A DNA stretch of 64,000 nt from Flavobacteriales bacterium (GTDB lineage: Bacteria > Bacteroidota > Bacteroidia > Flavobacteriales_D > Sanyastnellaceae): NCBI GenBank assembly GCA_002863125.1, contig PKEB01000024.1, positions 47,046-111,045 of the forward strand. The letters are read 5' to 3'. The translations under genes and the position numbers were made by a program. Of this stretch, positions 60,286 through 64,000 are shown piece after piece. Every line of letters begins with the position of its first letter. Positions within the stretch are counted from its first letter, which is position 1. The notes under the pieces are model-generated. The model was not told where the DNA came from and did not search any database. It worked only from the letters and a program-made list of their open reading frames with translations.

Positions 60286-60327
60286 AAGCGACGGGTTTAG
60301 CGGCGGTTAAGGCGACGATTAAAGCGG

Positions 60328-60335
60328 CAAATTTA
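60328..60335 (-). promoter_or_regulatory. -7 promoter element of gcvP
   Basis: On the minus strand the bases read TAAATTTG, a perfect TAnnTTTG match, about 42 nt upstream of the gcvP ATG at 60285. Confidence 0.65.
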
Positions 60336-60439
60336 CACCCGGATTCGCCCACATGAGCGAAAGTTTTTCACCAAGCACCCAAACGAATCCCCGAGGGGCT
60401 CAGGGGCACTTTTTCTGCTCCACAATGCATCAGAACAAC

Positions 60440-60447
60440 GACCTTTG
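60440..60447 (+). promoter_or_regulatory. Putative -7 element of the UbiA-like gene, leaderless configuration
   Basis: GACCTTTG matches TAnnTTTG except for the first base and ends four bases before ATG 60452. Confidence 0.4.
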
Positions 60448-60451
60448 CGTC

Positions 60452-61303
60452 ATGGTCAAATTGGTGGCATTTACGCACGTCTGGATTGCACTGGGTGCTT
60501 TTGGCGCGGCAGCAGCAACGGTGTTGGGCCACGGCCATGCAGTGCAAGAGTGGAGCGTTTTCACGTGGAGCGGATTGACGGGAATTGGGGTCGCCACAGG
60601 GTGCGTGTACACACTGCAACGTCGCATTAAGCTGCGCAAAAACCCCTCGGGAATTCCGCGCGAACGGCGCGTTTTTCTCGAACGGTGGGAAAACCCAATG
60701 GCTTGGGGGTGGAGCATTCTCGCCGTGGCATGGGCATGGGCATGCGCCCCGGAGTGGCGGAGCGCTGTCGGATTGGTCTTAGACCATCCTGCTGTCCTGT
60801 TCGGCGTGGCCACGCTCGCACTTGGCTACGCTTCCAACCCCATCACCGGCGGTCGTGGGTGGCGAGACATCCCCCGACTGAAGTGGCCGGTCATCGCGCT
60901 GGCCTGGGGACTGGTAACCGGCTGGCTTCCCCTGCAGTTCCTGCCTTCGAGCGTTGCGCTCAGTGAATGGGCTGCGGTTGAATCCATCGGGGTGCAAACG
61001 CTTTTCGTGGCCGGGATTACCCTCCCCTTCGATGTGCGCGACCTCCCCATCGACCCGGCGGAACTACGCACGATTCCGCAGCAATCGGGTGTTCGGTTCA
61101 CCACGGCGCTGGCCATCACGTTGGTCGTGCTGAGCATGGGGGGCTTTTGGGGGTTGGACACCTCCTCTGCACGGGCCATAGCCGGGGCCGTGGCACTGGT
61201 CGGCATCGTCCTTGTTCCCTCCGTGCGCCACGAATGGATCTTCAGCTTGTGGCTGGACGGCTGCCTCATCCTCCAAGGGGTGTTGGCTTTTTTGCTCATG
61301 TGA
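60452..61303 (+). CDS. UbiA-like prenyltransferase-superfamily membrane protein
   Basis: 283 residues from ATG 60452, with about eight transmembrane helices. The C-terminal half has TLPFDVRDLPIDPAELRTIP, the DxxDxxxD-like second motif of the UbiA family. The first motif, usually NDxxDxxxD near the second helix, is replaced by YTLQRRIKLRKN. Related Bacteroidota proteins with this change are known, but their enzyme activity is unclear. A start at 60353 is possible in frame, but its first 33 residues are not membrane-like. It is followed 51 nt later by kynU. Confidence 0.7.
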   Translation: MVKLVAFTHVWIALGAFGAAAATVLGHGHAVQEWSVFTWSGLTGIGVATGCVYTLQRRIKLRKNPSGIPRERRVFLERWENPMAWGWSILAVAWAWACAPEWRSAVGLVLDHPAVLFGVATLALGYASNPITGGRGWRDIPRLKWPVIALAWGLVTGWLPLQFLPSSVALSEWAAVESIGVQTLFVAGITLPFDVRDLPIDPAELRTIPQQSGVRFTTALAITLVVLSMGGFWGLDTSSARAIAGAVALVGIVLVPSVRHEWIFSLWLDGCLILQGVLAFLLM

Positions 61304-61327
61304 CGCCGTACGGGAGCTGTTTCCTTC

Positions 61328-61335
61328 GAAATTTG
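61328..61335 (+). promoter_or_regulatory. Putative -7 element of kynU
   Basis: GAAATTTG differs from TAnnTTTG only at the first base, about 20 nt before the ATG at 61355. Confidence 0.35.
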
Positions 61336-61354
61336 TTCCTCGACATCAAAAACC

Positions 61355-62638
61355 ATGGAGACGTTTGCACCGTATGAGCTGGCCCACGCACAGCAATTAG
61401 ATGCCACCGATGCCCTCCCCGCTCGACGGGGTGATTTTCATGTCCCCCAGCACGCTGGGTCCGACGTGGTCTACTTCACGGGCAATTCGCTCGGACTCCA
61501 GCCCGAGGCTGCAGAAGCGGCCCTGCGCACGGAGTTGAACGACTGGGCCGAACACGGGGTGGAAGGGCATTTCAGGGCCCAACATCCTTGGGTCAGCTAC
61601 CATGAACGTTTCGCACAAGGGCTGTCACACCTCGTCGGAGCCAAGGCCAATGAAGTGGTCGCCATGAACGCGCTGACGGTGAATTTGCACCTACTCCTGG
61701 TGAGTTTTTACCGACCAAGCGGGAAGCGCTCCAAAATCCTTTGCGAGGCCAAGGCTTTCCCTTCCGACCAATATGCCCTCGCCAGCCAAGTCCGCTTTCA
61801 CGGGGGCGACCCAGCAGTGGACATCATTGAGGTGGCTCCACGCGAAGGAAGCAGCGTCATCGAAGAAGCCGACATTGAGGCCATACTGCGTGACCGTGGC
61901 GACGAAATCGCCCTCGTCATGATGGGCGGGGTGCAGTACTTCACAGGCCAATGGTTGGACATGCCACGCATCACTGCCGCAGCACACGCCGCAGGTGCTT
62001 TGTGCGGGTTCGACCTCGCGCACGCCGTTGGAAATGTCCCCCTGGATTTGCACGCTTGGAACGTCGACTTCGCCTGCTGGTGCACCTACAAGTACCTCAA
62101 TTCTGGACCAGGTGCGGTGGCCGGTGCCTTTGTGCACGAGCGCCACGTCGGGGATGACGCGGTCCCGCGATTCGAAGGGTGGTGGGGCCACAACGCCAAA
62201 CGCCGGTTTTTGATGGAACCGCAATTCGACAGCATGGGCACTGCCGAAGCCTGGCAAATGTCCAATGCCCCGGTCTTTAATATGGCTATTCACGCCATCG
62301 CTTTGGAACAATTTACCGCAGCCGGCATGGCTGCATTGCGGGCCAAAAGCCTGCGGCTAACCGCCTACCTCGAAGCAGGAATCGCAGCCGTGGCCAAGCA
62401 CAACGGGGCGCGATTGGAGGTCATCACACCCGCCAATCCCGCCCGGCGCGGATGCCAGCTTTCGCTCGTCGCCCACGGGTTCGGTCAGGAGCTCTTTCAA
62501 GCCTTGACGGACGCAGGTGTAGTGGTTGATTGGCGTGAACCCAACGTCATACGCATGGCCCCTGTGCCGATGTACAATACCTTTGAAGACATCGCGCGAT
62601 TCGTGCACATCCTTAAGTCCGCCACCCAGCCGCATTGA
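61355..62638 (+). CDS. kynU: Kynureninase
   Basis: 427 residues. It is a fold-type I PLP enzyme with Lys246 in CWCTYKYLNSGPGAVAG, the signature of kynureninase. Other matches are YFTGNSLGLQPEAAEAAL, NEVVAMNALTVNLHLL, GFDLAHAVGNVPLDLHAWNV and FEGWWGHNAKRRF. It cleaves kynurenine to anthranilate or 3-hydroxykynurenine to 3-hydroxyanthranilate. The product of the latter reaction is the substrate of the dioxygenase at 49150. Its own composition is normal for the window. Confidence 0.95.
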   Translation: METFAPYELAHAQQLDATDALPARRGDFHVPQHAGSDVVYFTGNSLGLQPEAAEAALRTELNDWAEHGVEGHFRAQHPWVSYHERFAQGLSHLVGAKANEVVAMNALTVNLHLLLVSFYRPSGKRSKILCEAKAFPSDQYALASQVRFHGGDPAVDIIEVAPREGSSVIEEADIEAILRDRGDEIALVMMGGVQYFTGQWLDMPRITAAAHAAGALCGFDLAHAVGNVPLDLHAWNVDFACWCTYKYLNSGPGAVAGAFVHERHVGDDAVPRFEGWWGHNAKRRFLMEPQFDSMGTAEAWQMSNAPVFNMAIHAIALEQFTAAGMAALRAKSLRLTAYLEAGIAAVAKHNGARLEVITPANPARRGCQLSLVAHGFGQELFQALTDAGVVVDWREPNVIRMAPVPMYNTFEDIARFVHILKSATQPH

Positions 62639-62674
62639 ATGGGCTCTAAAACTGAACGTTAGACTTCAACTCCC

Positions 62675-63370
62675 ATGCCTAAATCCTCTCGATTCGCTGT
62701 TTTTGGAATTGGCCGATATGGCCGCCACATCGCTCTGTCCCTGGCCGCTAAAGGCGCTGAAGTATTCACCTTCGATTCCAATCCCGCCCGTTCGGAGGCA
62801 ATCAAAGACGAGGTGGCACTCGCGGTCACAATGGACGCAACGGATGCCCGCGCTTTGCAAGCGCAAAACGTACAGGACATGGACGCCGCCGTGGTGGCGA
62901 TTGGCGAAAACTTCGAAGCCACCATGTTGACTTCGATGAACCTGCTGGACCTGGGGGTCCCCCGCGTCATCGTTCGGTCGAGCGGCGACCACCAAAAACG
63001 CATCCTGACCAGCCTCGGAATTCGCGAAATTTTGACGCCTGAAAGCGAGGTCGGGAGCATCGTTTCGGAACGCCTGATCCACCCCAACATCGGCGGGTTT
63101 TTGGAACTTCCCGATGACTATGAGATTGCCGAGATCCACGCCCCGCAGAACTGCATCGGCCGCACCTTAGGCAGCATCGACCTGACCAACCGCTACGAAC
63201 TTCGTCTCATCACCATCCGGCGCAAATTCGCGGCAGAAACAGAAGGTGGCGAAGAGCAAGAACACATCATCGGTGTCCCGAAAGCAGAAATGGTCATCCA
63301 GGAAACCGACACGTTGGTCGTGTTTGGAACACTCAACGGCGTCAAGCGATTCCTCGAAATCAATTCGTGA
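62675..63370 (+). CDS. TrkA/KtrA-like potassium uptake regulatory protein
   Basis: 231 residues: an N-terminal RCK-N domain with the nucleotide motif GIGRYG (residues 11-16) and acidic Asp34 at the end of the second strand, and a C-terminal TrkA_C domain (IHAPQNCIGRTLGSIDLTNR, ending TLVVFGTLNGVKRFLEI). It gates potassium uptake by a partner membrane protein. No trkH or ktrB gene is visible next to it in this window. Its stop is 2 nt from the convergent gene at 63372. Confidence 0.9.
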   Translation: MPKSSRFAVFGIGRYGRHIALSLAAKGAEVFTFDSNPARSEAIKDEVALAVTMDATDARALQAQNVQDMDAAVVAIGENFEATMLTSMNLLDLGVPRVIVRSSGDHQKRILTSLGIREILTPESEVGSIVSERLIHPNIGGFLELPDDYEIAEIHAPQNCIGRTLGSIDLTNRYELRLITIRRKFAAETEGGEEQEHIIGVPKAEMVIQETDTLVVFGTLNGVKRFLEINS

Positions 63371-63371
63371 T

Positions 63372-64000
63372 TTATCGGATAATCCGGACCGAGCCTGTGG
63401 CTTGGTACCAAGGGCTTAGCTGTCCCGCGGGGTCCGTGTAGTGGCGGTACTTCGCCTTCCAGATGTACATGTCATCCTGCACGTAGTGCGTGCGGTCAGG
63501 GGCTTGTCCATGCCAGTAATCCCCGATGGAATCCGCCTCCCACACCAAACTGCCCCACCGGTTGTATACCTTGAAATCTAGCTGAACCAAGTTGCGTCCT
63601 TCCACCCGCAGCACCTCATTGAGGCCATCGCCGTCCGGTGTGAACGCAGTGGGAATGAACAACAACGGCTCGGAGCAGAAGTCAATCACCGTGACCGTTC
63701 GTTCCGTCGTGCAGCCCAATTCATTCGCGACTACAACGCTGAACACGCCCGGGCCATCAACCGAGAGCGTCGGCTGAGCAGAACCGTCCATCCACTGGTA
63801 CGCGGCATATCCGGCGGGCACACTCAATTGATGTTGCACATCCGGGAAATCTTCAAAACACAAGGCGGAGTCGGTCGGGAAATAAAATTCAGGACTGGGC
63901 AATACCTCCAGAATCATGGTTGCCGTCGTGGTGCATCCTCCAGCGTCGGTCACTTGCACTTGTGCAGTCGTCGACTCATAAAATGTCGACGTGGCCTCTA
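63372..64000 (-). CDS. Gliding motility-associated (CHU_C, T9SS type B) C-terminal domain protein, partial
   Basis: The reading frame stays open to the end of the window, so only the C-terminal 209 codons are seen. The last 85 residues match the T9SS type B/CHU_C domain: LLFIPTAFTPDGDGLNEVLR, VYNRWGSLVWEADS, and the closing MYIWKAKYRHYTD and TGSVRIIR. Upstream are PKD- or SprB-like repeats (VTDAGGCTTTATMILEV, VVVANELGCTTERTVTV). Such proteins are large adhesins exported by the T9SS and often linked to gliding. The N-terminal part is beyond the edge. Confidence 0.88.
   Translation of the reverse strand, partial: EATSTFYESTTAQVQVTDAGGCTTTATMILEVLPSPEFYFPTDSALCFEDFPDVQHQLSVPAGYAAYQWMDGSAQPTLSVDGPGVFSVVVANELGCTTERTVTVIDFCSEPLLFIPTAFTPDGDGLNEVLRVEGRNLVQLDFKVYNRWGSLVWEADSIGDYWHGQAPDRTHYVQDDMYIWKAKYRHYTDPAGQLSPWYQATGSVRIIR

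Noticed and set aside
60286..60351. Possible glycine riboswitch before gcvP
   Set aside because: The leader after the -7 element at 60328 is only about 40 nt, too short for the aptamer, and no conserved core is seen.
62660..62667. TAGACTTC as a -7 element before the TrkA-like gene
   Set aside because: Two of the four core positions differ from TTTG, so it is too weak to list as a promoter, although the spacing is similar to the leaderless set.

Overview
The window is a gene-dense stretch of a Bacteroidota chromosome, most likely from the Flavobacteriales or a close marine relative. Supporting signs are type IX secretion (T9SS) C-terminal domains on at least six proteins, a PorZ-like protein, a gliding-motility-type C-terminal domain, alternative complex III (actABCDEF) joined to a haem-copper oxidase, a DUF2723 membrane protein, and repeated Bacteroidota -7 promoter elements (TAnnTTTG). 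Shine-Dalgarno sequences are not evident. G+C is in the high 50s by eye, above typical Flavobacteriaceae, so the family cannot be fixed from this window. I found no rRNA, tRNA, insertion sequence, phage or CRISPR array. It reads as core chromosome rather than an island. No stretch longer than 300 bases lacks a gene.

Layout. 1-1691 (+): the tail of a T9SS cargo gene, an Omp28-like lipoprotein and a beta-barrel protein, joined by 1-nt stop/start overlaps. 1694-6677 (-): dipeptidase, LEA-type lipoprotein and a large Asp-box propeller protein. 6798-7988 (+): proline dehydrogenase. 7992-13911: a FecA-like TonB receptor behind a 19-bp Fur-box-like palindrome, then a T9SS-tagged pentahaem cytochrome divergent from a T9SS-tagged PQQ-type sugar dehydrogenase. 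13898-16791: a small membrane protein, then an ABC exporter (ATPase and permease) with a DUF3299 protein. 16788-20116 (-): TrhO, a 67-residue protein (+), QueG and RuvB. 20195-31970 (-): an eight-gene respiratory operon, actA-actB-actC-actD-actE-actF-coxB-coxA, ending at a strong terminator. 32159-32812 (+): SPOR-like protein. 32821-37398 (-): rimP-nusA-infB with a terminator-like hairpin in its leader. 37534-42780 (+): AlbA-type ATP-binding protein, PorZ-like protein, methionine-type aminotransferase and omega-amidase. 42788-48984 (-): glutaryl-CoA dehydrogenase-like enzyme, and the set DUF2723-purN-rnhA. 49150-49680 (-): 3-hydroxyanthranilate dioxygenase with unusually low G+C. 49721-53110 (-): GH3-udk-ArsC-like-EamA. 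53198-57344 (-): two paralogous T9SS proteins. 57409-60285 (-): glycine dehydrogenase. 60452-63370 (+): UbiA-like protein, kynureninase and TrkA-type protein. 63372-64000 (-): a gliding-motility-type surface protein cut by the window edge.

How the genes work together. The respiratory operon encodes a quinol:cytochrome c oxidoreductase and the two core oxidase subunits that accept its electrons, matching the known ACIII-oxidase supercomplex. RimP, NusA and IF-2 form the classic translation/transcription operon. RuvB/QueG and TrhO cover recombination and tRNA modification. KynU and the 3-hydroxyanthranilate dioxygenase are consecutive steps of tryptophan catabolism or NAD synthesis but lie 12 kb apart and differ in base composition. 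Several genes share a recurring signal: a -7-like element only 4-7 nt before the start codon, suggesting leaderless transcripts. The most interesting unexplained module is the pair of T9SS-exported redox proteins sharing interlocked divergent promoters at 12304-12319, beside an apparently iron-regulated receptor.
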